DNA of 64,000 nt from Rhodoferax mekongensis (GCF_032191775.1 NZ_CP132507.1:2009001-2073000); one strand, 5' to 3'. Shown: positions 17,886 through 28,479, counted from the first letter of the stretch. A program made the numbers and translations. The notes: generated from the letters alone by a model not told the origin.

Positions 17886-18762
17886 AGGTGTCGCCCTCTC
17901 GCGCAAGCCGTATATCCATGCCTGTGCTCAAGTGGGCGTTTTGTTCCAATGCGTCGGCAAAAGCCAATTCCAGGGCGTCGTCACTCCGGGTCGGCTCGTG
18001 ATGTGTGCAAAAGAGCACTTTGGCCCCCGCAGCATGAGCAGACGCAATGCTGGTGCTGAAGGTGCCATGCCCCCAACCTTTTTTGGCAGGGTACTCGGCA
18101 TCGGTGTAGGAGGTGTCAGCGATGTACACTTCCACTCCCTTGATAGCCTCCAGGATGGCATTGTTCTTTTCATCGACGAATGCCTGATAGTCCTCGAAGC
18201 CTTCGTCGCCGGGTTCGTAGATGTTGTAAGGGGGCTCATGGTCGCCGGTGAAGAACACAGACTTTCCGTTGCATTCGATGCGGTAGCCGAAATCCACTAC
18301 CGGATGATTCAGGAGGCACGGTGTCACAGTGGCACTTCCAATCTGGATCGGCTGGTCAGGCATGAGAGTGACGTACTCGATGCGGGCTTTCATCTCTTCC
18401 TCACGCACCGGAAAGTAGCTGTACTGCAGTTGCACCGCCATCACCTGCTCGATGCCCTTGCCAGAGACCGGGTCGAAGCCACCATGCAATCGCAGGGTGT
18501 TTCCGGGGATGAAATTCGGGATAAAAAATGGAAGCCCCTGAATGTGATCCCAATGAGAGTGGGTGATCAGTACATTGGCGGTTACCGGCATTTCTGCCAG
18601 CAAGGTCTGGGAGAGTGGGAAGATGCCGGTGCCTGCGTCCAGAATGATCAATTCGTTGTTGTCTGTACGGATTTCAATGCAGGTCGTATTGCCGCCGTAC
18701 CGCACGGTTTTGGGACCGGGCGAAGCTATGGAACCGCGTACTCCCCAAAACCTGACCTTCAT
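17875..18762 (-). CDS. MBL-fold metallo-hydrolase
   Basis: A 295-residue metallo-beta-lactamase-fold enzyme. The zinc ligands are visible in THSHWDHIQG (near residue 68), FTGDHEP (near 172) and FCTHHEP (near 250); the N-terminus MKVRFWGVRGS is typical of the family containing phosphodiesterase-like and PqsE-like proteins. Its partners are nnr downstream (overlapping) and an HDOD protein upstream (12 bases). The substrate cannot be named; a cyclic nucleotide or RNA phosphodiester is possible. Confidence 0.85.
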   Translation of the reverse strand: MKVRFWGVRGSIASPGPKTVRYGGNTTCIEIRTDNNELIILDAGTGIFPLSQTLLAEMPVTANVLITHSHWDHIQGLPFFIPNFIPGNTLRLHGGFDPVSGKGIEQVMAVQLQYSYFPVREEEMKARIEYVTLMPDQPIQIGSATVTPCLLNHPVVDFGYRIECNGKSVFFTGDHEPPYNIYEPGDEGFEDYQAFVDEKNNAILEAIKGVEVYIADTSYTDAEYPAKKGWGHGTFSTSIASAHAAGAKVLFCTHHEPTRSDDALELAFADALEQNAHLSTGMDIRLAREGDTYEF

Positions 18763-18773
18763 AAGTCTGTCCT

Positions 18774-19616
18774 TTATAACTTCGCGAATACTTGTGCTTC
18801 TTCAAACAAGCCTGTCAGATCACCCAAAGAGGCAATGACCTGCTCCAAATCGCCGCCCAAGCGCTTCTGTAATGGTGCTGGAAGTTCGTCAATGCAGTGG
18901 TTGCCGGCAAAGCCAAAAGCCAAACGCTTGCTGATTTGATTTGCAGCAAAAACGCAAGCGATCATGTCGGTATCTTTCAGGTTGTCTGCTTTTTGATGTC
19001 GGATGGTGTCTACCAGTGCAGGGGCAAAACGCCATTTCTCCACAAGCATGGCGCCTACCACCGCATGGTCTGCGCCGATGGTGATTTGCAAGGCGTTATG
19101 CAAAGAACTGTTGTCTGCGGCACTTATGGCTAGAGCCGCTTTGAATTCCTGTGGCATGAATTGGGCGAAAACCATCTTGCCAAAATCATGAAGGAGACCT
19201 GCAATGAAGCAATCCATCGGATCTGCGTCGTCCAGCTTCAACGCAAGTTGCTTGGCAATATTGGCGGTGGCCAATGAATGCAAAAGATACTGCTGGACGT
19301 CAAACCCAGCGTGGTTATCTTTGGGAAGCATGCCAATGGCCGCAATACTCAGTGCCAGATTCTTGATGGTGTTAAAGCCTAGGTACACCACGGCATGGCC
19401 GATGGACGTTACTTGCCGCGGAAGGCTGTAGTACGCCGAATTGACTACCTTCAGAATTTTGACCGTGACCACCGGATCTTTGTCAATGACGTCAACCAGA
19501 TCCTTGGGCGTGCTGTTGACATCCCGGGTCAGTTCCAAAATACGTTGGACGCTTTTCGGAAAAGCGGGCATTCCGTCTACCGCGGCGGCAAGTCGTTGTG
19601 ACAGTTCTGGGCTCAT
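18774..19616 (-). CDS. HDOD domain-containing protein
   Basis: A 280-residue signalling-type protein made almost entirely of an HDOD domain: IDKDPVVTVKILKVVNSAYY (residues 43-62) and FIAGLLHDFGKMVF (near 134). HDOD proteins are HD-like but usually lack full phosphodiesterase activity, and they often act with chemotaxis or c-di-GMP systems. The start at 19616 (MSPELSQRL) has a GAAAGAGA ribosome site. It sits 12 bases upstream of the MBL hydrolase gene, and the pair may be functionally linked. Confidence 0.87.
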   Translation of the reverse strand: MSPELSQRLAAAVDGMPAFPKSVQRILELTRDVNSTPKDLVDVIDKDPVVTVKILKVVNSAYYSLPRQVTSIGHAVVYLGFNTIKNLALSIAAIGMLPKDNHAGFDVQQYLLHSLATANIAKQLALKLDDADPMDCFIAGLLHDFGKMVFAQFMPQEFKAALAISAADNSSLHNALQITIGADHAVVGAMLVEKWRFAPALVDTIRHQKADNLKDTDMIACVFAANQISKRLAFGFAGNHCIDELPAPLQKRLGGDLEQVIASLGDLTGLFEEAQVFAKL

Positions 19617-19669
19617 GATGTCTCTTTCCCTGTGCTGCTTTGCCTGCCGGAGAACAAGGCTCGCAAAGC

Positions 19670-20923
19670 CTATCGGTTGAAGCGATGCGGACTCAGAAGT
19701 TCGCTTGGCAAACTGGTGGATTGGCCTGAGATTTGTTCGGATAGTAACCGCGCGCTGGCGGTCGCCAGTGTCCAGCCATTGGCTCCATGGGCCAAGTTGA
19801 GCCAAACACCTGGAAGTCCGGCATTTCCGATCAACGGAAGGCCGTCATGGGTAAAAGTGCGACTGCCTCGCCATATTTGTGTTCCAGCCGGGTAATTGGC
19901 GGCGCCGGGAAAGTATTGATCCAGTGTGCGGAATAGCTTGTTGACAAGGCGCTTGTCGTGCTCCTTCGTCGCCGTTTTGTTTAGTTCGGCCCCGCCGCAA
20001 ACCCGCAATCTCTTGCCAATGCGGGCGATAGTGATACCGGACTTGCAATCCTGCAGGGCACTTCGCGGGGCATTTAGCGGCTCGCGGATGGCAGCACTGA
20101 GTGCATAGCTGTCGATCCGTGCGGTAGAGGCGTGGAAGTTGGTTTTCAAAATCTCTTCCGGTGGAAGGGATTCTGTACAGAGCACAACATGATCAAAAGA
20201 CTGGATGTCACCGTTCTTGAGTCGAACTTGCGGCTTGCCCTGAGATACCAGCGCTGCGACTTCAGTGTCAAATTGAAAATCCACTCCGTTGCGTTGTGCT
20301 GCATGTTTGACCAGCAGCGAGAATTGGCGGCAGTTCATGACGCGGTCGCCCGGCAAGTAGATCGCCTTGAACACACTATCCGCCCCATGCAGGGCCGGTT
20401 CATGGGCTTCTAACTCCTCCCGTTCCAATAATCGATAACTTTGTCCCGCGTCCTTCAGTGACTGGAGTCTTGCAACATGCCTGTTCAGTTCTGATTCATT
20501 GCTTAGCAATATGAGCTGCCCTTGACTCTGTTCAACTTCCCATTGGTGATGCGAGATCAGTGCATCTGTAATCTCCATCCCCCAAAAAGCCATTTTTTGC
20601 CCGAACGACTGAATGGCGCTCACCTTATCGATTTCTGCTTCTGAACACTGTGACCACAGCCAGCGAAAGTTGACCGGCCTGGCCCAGCGCGAATACGACA
20701 TTTGTCGGCTGCTCTGCCAAAAGCGGCGTAACCTGTGCCCTGAAAACATGGAAGTCGATAAAGGCAAGGTAAAGCTGTTGCAGTGCATGCCGCCATTTGC
20801 AAAACTCGAGGATTCACTGGCTGCACCGTTTTTCTCAAATACGGTGACAGCATGGCCGGCTTCGGCCAATTCATGGGCAGTCGTTATTCCGACGACTCCC
20901 GCGCCCACAATGGCTATTTTCAT
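19670..20923 (-). CDS. FAD-dependent oxidoreductase, D-amino-acid dehydrogenase family
   Basis: A 417-residue DadA-family flavoprotein. The FAD-binding MKIAIVGAGVVGITTAHELAE is at the N-terminus, SSSFANGGMHC follows near residue 40, and the C-terminal GSRTFTHDGLPLIGN and NLAHGANGWTLATASARLL motifs match the family. ATG 20923 was chosen over TTG 20935. It probably oxidises a D-amino acid and passes electrons to quinone. It differs from the partial DadA-like protein at the left edge (SSSFANGGMHC against ETSYANGGQLS), so the two are paralogues and may have different substrates. Divergent from rpsB. Confidence 0.85.
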   Translation of the reverse strand: MKIAIVGAGVVGITTAHELAEAGHAVTVFEKNGAASESSSFANGGMHCNSFTLPLSTSMFSGHRLRRFWQSSRQMSYSRWARPVNFRWLWSQCSEAEIDKVSAIQSFGQKMAFWGMEITDALISHHQWEVEQSQGQLILLSNESELNRHVARLQSLKDAGQSYRLLEREELEAHEPALHGADSVFKAIYLPGDRVMNCRQFSLLVKHAAQRNGVDFQFDTEVAALVSQGKPQVRLKNGDIQSFDHVVLCTESLPPEEILKTNFHASTARIDSYALSAAIREPLNAPRSALQDCKSGITIARIGKRLRVCGGAELNKTATKEHDKRLVNKLFRTLDQYFPGAANYPAGTQIWRGSRTFTHDGLPLIGNAGLPGVWLNLAHGANGWTLATASARLLSEQISGQSTSLPSELLSPHRFNR

Positions 20924-21185
20924 TTCAACTTTCAATTTTGGATGCGTCTCTCGCTAGTCCTTATTTTTTCATAGGTTTCGGGCTGCCTGACGGAAATACT
21001 CCAACCATTGGATAAATGGGGCGCGGAAGGGCGGGGCGTTTGAAGTCCGCGCGTGCTATACTCGATGGGCTTTGGTGGGTGCGCCCGCGGAGCAAATCAC
21101 AAACCACCCCCACAAGGTGTTGCCCAAGGTGCGTTCTGAGGGTAATCAGCGGGGTGGATTTCAGACCCAACCTTCGGAGTTAAAT

Positions 21186-21938
21186 ATGGCAGTAACAATG
21201 CGCGAAATGCTGGAAGCCGGTGTCCACTTTGGTCACCAAACCCGCTTCTGGAACCCCAAGATGGCCCCGTTCATCTTCGGTCACCGTAACAAAATCCACA
21301 TCATCAACCTGGAAAAATCGCTTCCGATGTTCCAGGAGGCGGCCAAGTTTGTGCGCCAACTGTCTGCAAAGCGCGGCACCATTTTGATGGTGGGTACCAA
21401 GCGCCAAGCACGCGAAATCGTGGCGGCAGAAGCCCAGCGCGCCGGTGTTCCTTTTGTCGATCAGCGTTGGTTGGGCGGTATGTTGACGAACTTCAAGACC
21501 GTCAAGACTTCCATCAAGCGTCTGAAAGACATGAAAGTTCAGCAGGAAGCTGGTTTGGACAGCATGAGCAAGAAAGAGCAACTGATGTTCGCTCGCGAGC
21601 TCGAAAAGCTGGAAAAAGACATTGGCGGTATTCAAGACATGAACACGCTGCCTGATGCTATTTTTGTGATCGACGTGGGTTACCACAAGATTGCCATTGC
21701 GGAAGCACGCAAGCTTGGCATTCCTTTGATCGGCGTGGTGGACTCTAACCACTCTCCCGAAGGGATTGACTATGTGATTCCTGGTAACGACGACTCTTCC
21801 AAGGCAGTGACTTTGTACGCTCGTGGAATTGCTGACGCGATCCTCGAAGGCCGTGCTAACGCTGTGGATGATGTTGTCAAGGCGGTTGCCGCCGAAGGTG
21901 ATGACGAATTCGTTGAAGTGAGCGAAGCTTCCGCTTAA
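21186..21938 (+). CDS. rpsB: 30S ribosomal protein S2
   Basis: Small-subunit protein of 250 residues (E. coli 241). The family signatures [26 protein letters not shown] and [25 protein letters not shown] are intact. The start at 21186 follows CGGAGTTAAAT. A TATACT at 21057-21062 may be the -10 box, leaving a leader of about 115 bases. First gene of the long plus-strand cluster; a terminator-like hairpin separates it from tsf. Confidence 0.98.
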   Translation: MAVTMREMLEAGVHFGHQTRFWNPKMAPFIFGHRNKIHIINLEKSLPMFQEAAKFVRQLSAKRGTILMVGTKRQAREIVAAEAQRAGVPFVDQRWLGGMLTNFKTVKTSIKRLKDMKVQQEAGLDSMSKKEQLMFARELEKLEKDIGGIQDMNTLPDAIFVIDVGYHKIAIAEARKLGIPLIGVVDSNHSPEGIDYVIPGNDDSSKAVTLYARGIADAILEGRANAVDDVVKAVAAEGDDEFVEVSEASA

Positions 21939-21953
21939 GCACTTTTGCACCCG

Positions 21954-21983
21954 AAAAAGGGGGCTTCGTTGCCCCTTTTTTTT
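21954..21983 (+). terminator. Terminator/attenuator between rpsB and tsf
   Basis: AAAAAGGGGGC, loop TTCG, then TGCCCC with eight T following (21954-21983). A partial terminator here is a common way to make more S2 than EF-Ts. Confidence 0.85.
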
Positions 21984-22020
21984 AGCCCTTATTAAAACTG
22001 TTGAAATTCGGAGAATACAA

Positions 22021-22944
22021 ATGGCAGCAATTACAGCGAGCATGGTGGCAGAACTGCGTGGCAAGACAGATGCGCCTATGATGGAATGCAAGAAAGCTTT
22101 GACGGAAGCTGATGGCGATATGGCAAAGGCGGAAGAGATTCTGCGTGTCAAGTTGGGTAGCAAAGCTGGCAAAGCCGCCGCGCGCGTGACGGCTGAAGGC
22201 GTTGTTGCTACGAGCATCGCCAATGGCGTCGGCGCGTTGATCGAAGTGAATTGTGAAACGGACTTCGTCACCAAGAATGACAGCTTTCTCGCACTGGCAA
22301 ATGCTGCAGCCAATCTGGTAGCCGTGAACAATCCTGCCGACGTTGCTGCGTTAGGCGCACTGGCCTACGAGCAAGACGGCTTCGGACCTACCTTGGAAGA
22401 TGTTCGCAAGGGCCTCATTGGCAAGATTGGCGAGAACATGACCTTCCGCCGTTTCCAACGTTTTGATGGTTCCAGCAAGCTGGCCTCTTATCTGCACGGT
22501 ACACGCATCGGTGTGGTGGTTGAGTTCGACGGTGATGAGGCTGCTGCGAAGGACGTCGCCATGCACGTAGCGGCGATGAAACCTGTGTCTTTGTCTGCGG
22601 ACCAGGTTCCTGCAGAGTTGGTTGAGCGTGAGCGTTCGGTAGCTGCAGCAAAGGCCGCGGAAGACGCAGCTATCGCTACCGCTGCCGGCAAGCCTGTGCA
22701 ATCTGCAGAGATTGTTGCCAAGCGCATTGAGGGTGGTGTTCAGAAATTCCTGAAGGAAGTTTCTTTGTTCAACCAGCCTTTCGTCAAGAACGACAAGCAG
22801 ACTGTTGAGCAAATGCTCAAGGCGGCGTCTACCACCGTGAAGGGTTTCACACTGTACGTGGTAGGGGAAGGTATAGAGAAGAAAGTAGACGATTTCGCTG
22901 CAGAAGTTGCTGCACAAGTGGCAGCGGCCAAGCAGTCTGCTTGA
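22021..22944 (+). CDS. tsf: Elongation factor Ts
   Basis: Nucleotide exchange factor for EF-Tu. It has 307 residues (E. coli 283). The N-terminal UBA-like domain with [16 protein letters not shown] (residues 13-28) is followed by the EF-Tu-contacting [11 protein letters not shown] (near residue 80). The ribosome site CGGAGA precedes the start. Second gene of the rpsB cluster. Confidence 0.98.
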   Translation: MAAITASMVAELRGKTDAPMMECKKALTEADGDMAKAEEILRVKLGSKAGKAAARVTAEGVVATSIANGVGALIEVNCETDFVTKNDSFLALANAAANLVAVNNPADVAALGALAYEQDGFGPTLEDVRKGLIGKIGENMTFRRFQRFDGSSKLASYLHGTRIGVVVEFDGDEAAAKDVAMHVAAMKPVSLSADQVPAELVERERSVAAAKAAEDAAIATAAGKPVQSAEIVAKRIEGGVQKFLKEVSLFNQPFVKNDKQTVEQMLKAASTTVKGFTLYVVGEGIEKKVDDFAAEVAAQVAAAKQSA

Positions 22945-22984
22945 TCTGCAAAGAAAGTTGTTAGTCACCGAACGGGAGTCGTCC

Positions 22985-23707
22985 ATGAGTCAAACCAAAC
23001 CTGCTTACAAGAGAATCTTGCTCAAGTTGTCCGGCGAGGCATTGATGGGCGACGATCAGTTCGGTATCAACCGGGACACTATCGTCCGCATGGTTGATGA
23101 AATTGCGGAAGTTACCCGTTTAGGTGTGGAAGTTGCCGTTGTGATTGGTGGCGGCAACATCTTCCGAGGTGTTGCAGGTGGTTCTGTGGGGATGGATCGT
23201 GCAACTGCTGATTACATGGGCATGTTGGCGACGGTGATGAATGCACTTGCTTTGGGTGACACCATGAACAAGGCCGGTCTAACAGCACGTGTGATGTCCG
23301 CTATCGGCATCGAGCAAGTGGTGGAGCCCTATGTCCGTCCCAAGGCCTTGCAATACCTCGAAGAAGGCAAGGTAGTGATTTTCGCTGCGGGTACAGGGAA
23401 TCCATTTTTTACAACGGATACTGCCGCAGCGTTGCGCGGAGCAGAGATTGGTGCCGAGATGGTGTTGAAGGCGACGAAAGTCGATGGTGTTTACACAGCG
23501 GACCCCAAAAAGGATCCCTCGGCAACCCGCTACTCGAAGATTACGTTCAATGACGCGATGACCCAAAACTTGGGCATCATGGATGCTGCTGCATTCGCCC
23601 TCTGCCGTGACCAAAAGCTGCCGATCAAGGTTTTTTCCATCTTCAAGCACGGAGCACTGAAACGTGTGGTGATGGGTGAAGACGAAGGAACCCTGGTGCA
23701 CGTGTAA
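22985..23707 (+). CDS. pyrH: Uridylate kinase (UMP kinase)
   Basis: Hexameric amino-acid-kinase-fold enzyme that phosphorylates UMP to UDP. It has 240 residues from ATG 22985 after GGGAGTCGTCC. The ATP site is [14 protein letters not shown] (residues 9-22), followed by [11 protein letters not shown] and [15 protein letters not shown]. Lies between tsf and frr, as in most proteobacteria. Confidence 0.98.
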   Translation: MSQTKPAYKRILLKLSGEALMGDDQFGINRDTIVRMVDEIAEVTRLGVEVAVVIGGGNIFRGVAGGSVGMDRATADYMGMLATVMNALALGDTMNKAGLTARVMSAIGIEQVVEPYVRPKALQYLEEGKVVIFAAGTGNPFFTTDTAAALRGAEIGAEMVLKATKVDGVYTADPKKDPSATRYSKITFNDAMTQNLGIMDAAAFALCRDQKLPIKVFSIFKHGALKRVVMGEDEGTLVHV

Positions 23708-23748
23708 GCAGAGTAAAGGCATAGTGATCGCTTAGGAGCTAATAAACC

Positions 23749-24309
23749 ATGTCCATTGAAGAAATCAAGAAAACATTGGATGCCAAGATGGATCAGTCCA
23801 TTGCATCCCTCAAGAATAACTTGACGAAGATCCGCACAGGTCGTGCGAATCCCGCATTGTTGGATACAGTGCACGTGGATTACTACGGTTCCATGGTCCC
23901 CTTGAGTCAAGTAGCGAACCTTTCGCTCATTGACGCTCGAACGATTAGTGTCCAACCTTGGGAAAAGAATATGGCTCCCAAGATTGAAAAGGCCATTCGC
24001 GACTCAGATTTGGGTTTGAACCCCTCCAGCATGGGTGAACTGATTCGGGTCCCCATGCCTGCGATGACTGAAGAGCGTCGAAGAGAATTGACGAAAGTGG
24101 TCCGTGGTGAAGGAGAGGGTGCCAAAGTAGCGGTTCGCAATTTGCGTCGTGACGCCAACGAGGCTGTCAAAAAGCTGGTCAAGGAAAAGCTGGCGTCTGA
24201 GGATGATCAAAAGCGTTGTGAGGCCGATGTGCAGAAAACGACGGACAAGCACATAGCAGAGATTGATCGTTTGGTGGCTTCCAAAGAACAAGACATCATG
24301 GCCGTGTAA
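23749..24309 (+). CDS. frr: Ribosome recycling factor
   Basis: Releases ribosomes from mRNA after termination, together with EF-G. It has 186 residues, one longer than in E. coli. Visible signatures are [21 protein letters not shown] (residues 26-46) and the C-terminal helix with [19 protein letters not shown]. Ribosome site AGGAG at 23732. Followed after 11 bases by uppS. Confidence 0.98.
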   Translation: MSIEEIKKTLDAKMDQSIASLKNNLTKIRTGRANPALLDTVHVDYYGSMVPLSQVANLSLIDARTISVQPWEKNMAPKIEKAIRDSDLGLNPSSMGELIRVPMPAMTEERRRELTKVVRGEGEGAKVAVRNLRRDANEAVKKLVKEKLASEDDQKRCEADVQKTTDKHIAEIDRLVASKEQDIMAV

Positions 24310-24320
24310 CGCGGTATTGC

Positions 24321-25028
24321 ATGTCGGCATCAGTTGCACCCGGACCATTGCATGTGGCCATCGTGATGGATGGGAACGGGCGATGGGCATCCAAGCGCTT
24401 TCTTCCTCGGTTGGCGGGACACAAACAGGGCGTTGACACACTGAAGCGAGTTGTCAGGGCCTGTTCCACTAGGGGAATATCAACGCTGACGGTGTTTGCG
24501 TTCTCTTCCGAGAACTGGAATCGTCCTACAGACGAGGTATCGGGGCTGATGGATTTGCTGGCAGGCGCCTTGGCTCGTGAAGTGTCGCAGCTCAAGCAGG
24601 AGGGTGTTCGCCTCAGGTTTGTCGGCAGTAGGACAGCGCTTTCCGAGAAGGTACAGCAAGGCCTACAACAAGCGGAATCAGAAACAGCGATCAACACCGG
24701 GTTGACGCTCAACGTTTGCTTTAACTACGGCGGACGATGGGATATTGTCCAGGCAGCCAGCGCCCTCGCGAAACGCGGGGAGGCTATCACTGAGGATAGC
24801 CTTGACAAGATGATGGCGCTCGCTCCATGTGCAGACCCCGATCTTTTTATCCGTACGGGGGGTGAATACCGAATCAGCAATTTCTTGCTGTGGCAATCGG
24901 CCTATGCAGAGTTTGTTTTTAGCCCCGTTTTGTGGCCCGATTTCAGTGAAGATGACCTCGATACGGCACTGACTGAGTATCGAAGCCGTGAAAGGCGATT
25001 TGGTAAGACTTCTGAGCAGCTTCGCTAG
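24321..25028 (+). CDS. uppS: Isoprenyl transferase (undecaprenyl diphosphate synthase)
   Basis: Makes the C55 carrier lipid for peptidoglycan and O-antigen synthesis. It has 235 residues. The catalytic Asp lies in IVMDGNGRWA (near residue 17), FAFSSENWNRP follows near residue 68, and the substrate-binding DLFIRTGGEYRISNFLLWQ is near residue 173. The start has no strong ribosome site and probably relies on coupling to frr. Confidence 0.97.
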   Translation: MSASVAPGPLHVAIVMDGNGRWASKRFLPRLAGHKQGVDTLKRVVRACSTRGISTLTVFAFSSENWNRPTDEVSGLMDLLAGALAREVSQLKQEGVRLRFVGSRTALSEKVQQGLQQAESETAINTGLTLNVCFNYGGRWDIVQAASALAKRGEAITEDSLDKMMALAPCADPDLFIRTGGEYRISNFLLWQSAYAEFVFSPVLWPDFSEDDLDTALTEYRSRERRFGKTSEQLR

Positions 25029-25058
25029 GCGTGCGTTGCTCTTTCTGAAGGGTTTTCT

Positions 25059-25919
25059 ATGCTGCGCTTGCGCGTCCTTACTGCGATCGCCTTACTGGCT
25101 GTCTTGGTTCCTGCTGTCTTTTATCCGGCCGTCGTCGCTTTCGCCAGTGTTGCGGGTCTATTGATGGCCTGTGGAGCCTGGGAGTGGTTTCGGCTGAATG
25201 GAGCAGGTCGATTCCAATCTGTGATTGCTGGTGCTGGATGTGCAGTGACTTGTGGCGTTTTATGGGGTTTACACCCACCTGCTTTTGTCTTGCAGTGGGT
25301 CTGGTCTGCAAGCGCGGTGATCTGGGTCGCCGGTGGAGTCGCTTTGATCCGTGCCGGTGTGCCGGCTTGGACGGCGCTCGATCAAAATTTCCGGCAGTTG
25401 ACTGGTTTCGCCGTTTTGTGCGCGGCGTGGCTGGCAGTGGTGTCTGCGCGCATCCAGGGCGTGAATTTTCTTTTCTCAGTTTTGGCCTTGGTCTGGGTCG
25501 CTGATATAGGTGCTTACTTCGTAGGGCGCTCGCTGGGAGGGCGCTTTTTCAAACAGAAATTGGCACCAGATATCAGCCCAGGAAAAACCCGAGAGGGAGC
25601 TGTGGGTGGAATCGTCGGGGTGCTGTTGTTGGCGGTTCTTTGGATTCATGTTGACCGGAGCTGGGTGTTGGATTCACCCAGCATTTACACCATTCTCGCC
25701 GCCAAACACTGGGTATTCCTGGTTCTCGCTGCTCTTTTCCTGGGCGTAATGAGCATCTCTGGAGATCTTCTGGAGTCTTTGGTGAAGCGGGCTGCGGGCG
25801 CTAAAGACAGCAGCCAACTCTTGCCGGGTCATGGCGGAGTATTGGACAGGGTGGATGCGTTGCTGCCAGTAGTGCCACTGGCCATGTTTTTGCAGTCTTT
25901 TTCATCGCTACCTCTATGA
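25059..25919 (+). CDS. cdsA: Phosphatidate cytidylyltransferase
   Basis: Integral membrane enzyme that makes CDP-diacylglycerol from phosphatidate and CTP. It has 286 residues (E. coli 285) with several membrane helices. The signature ESLVKRAAGAKDSSQLLPGHGGVLDRVD lies near residues 245-272, and SPGKTREGAVGG near residue 170. Its stop overlaps the dxr start as ATGA. Confidence 0.96.
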   Translation: MLRLRVLTAIALLAVLVPAVFYPAVVAFASVAGLLMACGAWEWFRLNGAGRFQSVIAGAGCAVTCGVLWGLHPPAFVLQWVWSASAVIWVAGGVALIRAGVPAWTALDQNFRQLTGFAVLCAAWLAVVSARIQGVNFLFSVLALVWVADIGAYFVGRSLGGRFFKQKLAPDISPGKTREGAVGGIVGVLLLAVLWIHVDRSWVLDSPSIYTILAAKHWVFLVLAALFLGVMSISGDLLESLVKRAAGAKDSSQLLPGHGGVLDRVDALLPVVPLAMFLQSFSSLPL

Positions 25920-27102
25920 AGCAAATCGCTGTGCTGGGATCAACCGGCTCCATCGGTGTCAATACCCTTGATGTGTTGAGGCGGCATCCTGAGAACTTTT
26001 CTGTTTTCGCGCTCACTGCTTCGACCAATGTGGAGGTGATTCACGCGCAATGCTTGGAGTTTCGTCCGCGATTTGCGGTGATGGTGAGCCCCAAGCATGC
26101 GATGGCGCTTCAGGAACGGCTCAAGAAGTCCGGAGCCAGCACCGAAGTGCTATCGGGGCCTGCCGCACTTGATGAGGTCGCCGCGCATGCCGATGTTGAT
26201 ATGGTTATGGCCGCCATTGTTGGGGCGGCAGGGTTATCGTCTTGCATCGCTGCCGCATCTGCAGGAAAGCGCTTGCTTTTGGCCAACAAAGAGGCACTCG
26301 TGGTGGGGGGGAAGTGTTCATGTCGGCGGTGAAGCAAGGTAGGGCTGTTTTGTTGCCCATCGATAGCGAACACTCCGCCATTTTTCAGTCGCTCCCGGAT
26401 AGTCGGGAGCACTGGCCATCCGTGATAGACAAACTGATCTTGACGGCATCGGGTGGCCCTTTCCGTACTTGGAGCCCAACTCAAATTCGGGAGGCGACAC
26501 CTGAGCAAGCTTGCGCTCATCCCAATTGGGTCATGGGGCGCAAGATATCGGTGGACTCCGCGACCATGATGAACAAGGCGCTCGAGGTCATTGAGGCCAA
26601 GTTTTTATTCGATGTGCTTCCCCAGCAAGTGGACGTCATTATTCATCCCCAAAGTGTGGTGCACTCCATGGTGCAGTACGTGGACCATTCAGTCGTGGCC
26701 CAGTTGGGTACCCCCGACATGCGTGGTCCCATTGCTTATGGCTTGGCTTGGCCGCAGCGAGTTGCATCGGGGTCAGCCGCCTTGGATTTTTCCACGATGG
26801 CGTCGCTGACCTTTGAATCCATTCACTCACAGGATCATCAAGCACGATTCCCCGGTTTGAAGCTGGCTTGGGAAACTTTAACGGGCCAAGCGGGATCAAC
26901 TGTTCTATTGAATGCCGCTAATGAAGTTGCGGTGGCAGCATTTTTGGATCGTCGCATTCGTTTCGATCAAATCCATATTGTGAACACACGCACCTTGAAC
27001 CAGATGAGCTTCGTTTCCCCGGATGATTTGTCCTCTTTGATGACTTTGGATGCAGATGCTCGAAGGTTGGCTGAGCACATTTGCACATCACTGCGGCAGT
27101 AA
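25916..27102 (+). pseudogene. dxr: 1-deoxy-D-xylulose 5-phosphate reductoisomerase, frameshifted as sequenced
   Basis: Second enzyme of the MEP isoprenoid pathway. The first frame (from ATG 25916) reads GSTGSIGVNTLDVL, the NADPH site, up to LLLANKEALVVGGK, then runs into a stop near 26332. The rest of the protein (GEVFMSAVKQ, then IDSEHSAIFQ, TASGGPFR, SVDSATMMNKALE) continues in another frame to 27102. The break is a run of seven G at 26305-26311. With eight G the frame closes to 395 residues, almost exactly the E. coli length (398). As dxr should be essential in a bacterium using this pathway, a sequencing or assembly error is likeliest. Confidence 0.93.
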
Positions 27103-27120
27103 ATAGATATCAGGTACCGT

Positions 27121-28479
27121 ATGCAAACAATTTTGGCTTTCCTCGTTGCCATTGGTTTGCTAGTTGCCGTGCATGAGTGGGGGCATTTTTGTGCAGCCCG
27201 TCTTTGCGGGGTCAAGGTTCTCCGATTTTCCATCGGATTTGGGCCTAAATTGTGGGGGTGGTCATCCCGTCGGACGGGTACTGAGTTCGTCCTGAGTGCT
27301 ATTCCCCTGGGTGGCTACGTCAAGATGCTCGATGGTCGCGAGGGACCAGTTGCAGCGTACGAAGCATCGCGGGCTTTTGACAAGCAGTCCTTGCGCCGTC
27401 GATCGTTCATCGTTGCAGCCGGGCCGCTAGCCAATTTGGTGTTGGCGATTGGTCTTTACTCCCTCGTTAATTGGCAGCCAGTTGATGCGGCCGCACCTGT
27501 TCTCCCGACGCCTGTTGCCTCCTCTTTGGCCGATAAGGAAGGTTGGGTAGGTGGGGAGCGCATCCTGGAGGTGGGTGTGTCGCAAGACGCGCTGACCCCC
27601 ATAAGCACTTTCGACGAATTCCGATGGTGGCTTACCACGGCCAGCTTGGATCGCGAGGTTCTGTACGTAAGGTTTAGTGAGTCAGGTCACGACGGATCCA
27701 TAAGCAGTCAGTTGCGTTCGCTGGATCTCAGATCTCTGGGCGGCGGCGCTACAGATGCCTCGCTTTTTAAGAAGATCGGCTGGCCCTCTCCTTTTTCCAA
27801 ACCGGTCATGGGTGACCTCAGCGCTGAGGGGCGTGCTGCTGCAGCGGGGCTGATGTCCGGTGATGTGGTGTTGGCGGTAGATGGAAAATCCATGCGCGAT
27901 GCACACCAGCTCAGGGCATTGATACGCAGTTCTCCTGAAGTAATGATGGCATGGCAAGTGAAGCGCTCAGGCCAGGTACTAAGCTTCGCTGTAACTCCAA
28001 AAGCCGAAAAAGAGGGTGTGGAAGTGGTCGGTCGTGTGGGCGCGTTCATTGGTGGCACTCCGGATACGGTGTCGGTTCAATATGGGTTCGCGGAGGGAAT
28101 TACGCGGGCTGTCGGGAAGACTTGGGACATTGCCCGCATGTCTTTGGTTGCGATGGGGCAAATGATCACAGGTCAGGTGTCGCTTCGTAATTTGAATGGA
28201 CCATTGGCAATCGCAGACTATGCCGGCAAATCTGCTGCCCTGGGTTTTGTGCAGTTTTTGAGCTTTTTGGCGCTTATCAGCATCAGTCTCGGGGTGTTGA
28301 ACCTGCTCCCCTTGCCGGTCTTGGATGGTGGGCACCTGATGTATTATCTTTGGGAGGGGCTGACCGGTATACCGGTGCCCGAGAAATGGTGGGAAGTGCT
28401 TCAACGCGCTGGTGTTGCGTTGTTGCTGGTGATGATGTCTATCGCCTTCTATAACGATGTTTTGCATATCTTGGGTTAA
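27121..28479 (+). CDS. rseP: RIP metalloprotease RseP (site-2 protease)
   Basis: Inner-membrane zinc protease that cleaves RseA and signal peptides to release sigma-E. It has 452 residues (E. coli 450). The zinc motif HEWGH is near residue 18 in the first membrane helix, a PDZ region lies near residues 215-290 (GRAAAAGLMSGDVVLAVDGK), and the second metal ligand motif NLLPLPVLDGGHLMYYL is near residue 395. Lies between dxr and bamA. Confidence 0.97.
   Translation: MQTILAFLVAIGLLVAVHEWGHFCAARLCGVKVLRFSIGFGPKLWGWSSRRTGTEFVLSAIPLGGYVKMLDGREGPVAAYEASRAFDKQSLRRRSFIVAAGPLANLVLAIGLYSLVNWQPVDAAAPVLPTPVASSLADKEGWVGGERILEVGVSQDALTPISTFDEFRWWLTTASLDREVLYVRFSESGHDGSISSQLRSLDLRSLGGGATDASLFKKIGWPSPFSKPVMGDLSAEGRAAAAGLMSGDVVLAVDGKSMRDAHQLRALIRSSPEVMMAWQVKRSGQVLSFAVTPKAEKEGVEVVGRVGAFIGGTPDTVSVQYGFAEGITRAVGKTWDIARMSLVAMGQMITGQVSLRNLNGPLAIADYAGKSAALGFVQFLSFLALISISLGVLNLLPLPVLDGGHLMYYLWEGLTGIPVPEKWWEVLQRAGVALLLVMMSIAFYNDVLHILG

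Noticed and set aside
22650-22685. GACGCAGCTATCGCTACC in tsf as a further element copy
   Set aside because: Only the GCAGCTA core matches; the TGCGC and flank pattern is missing.
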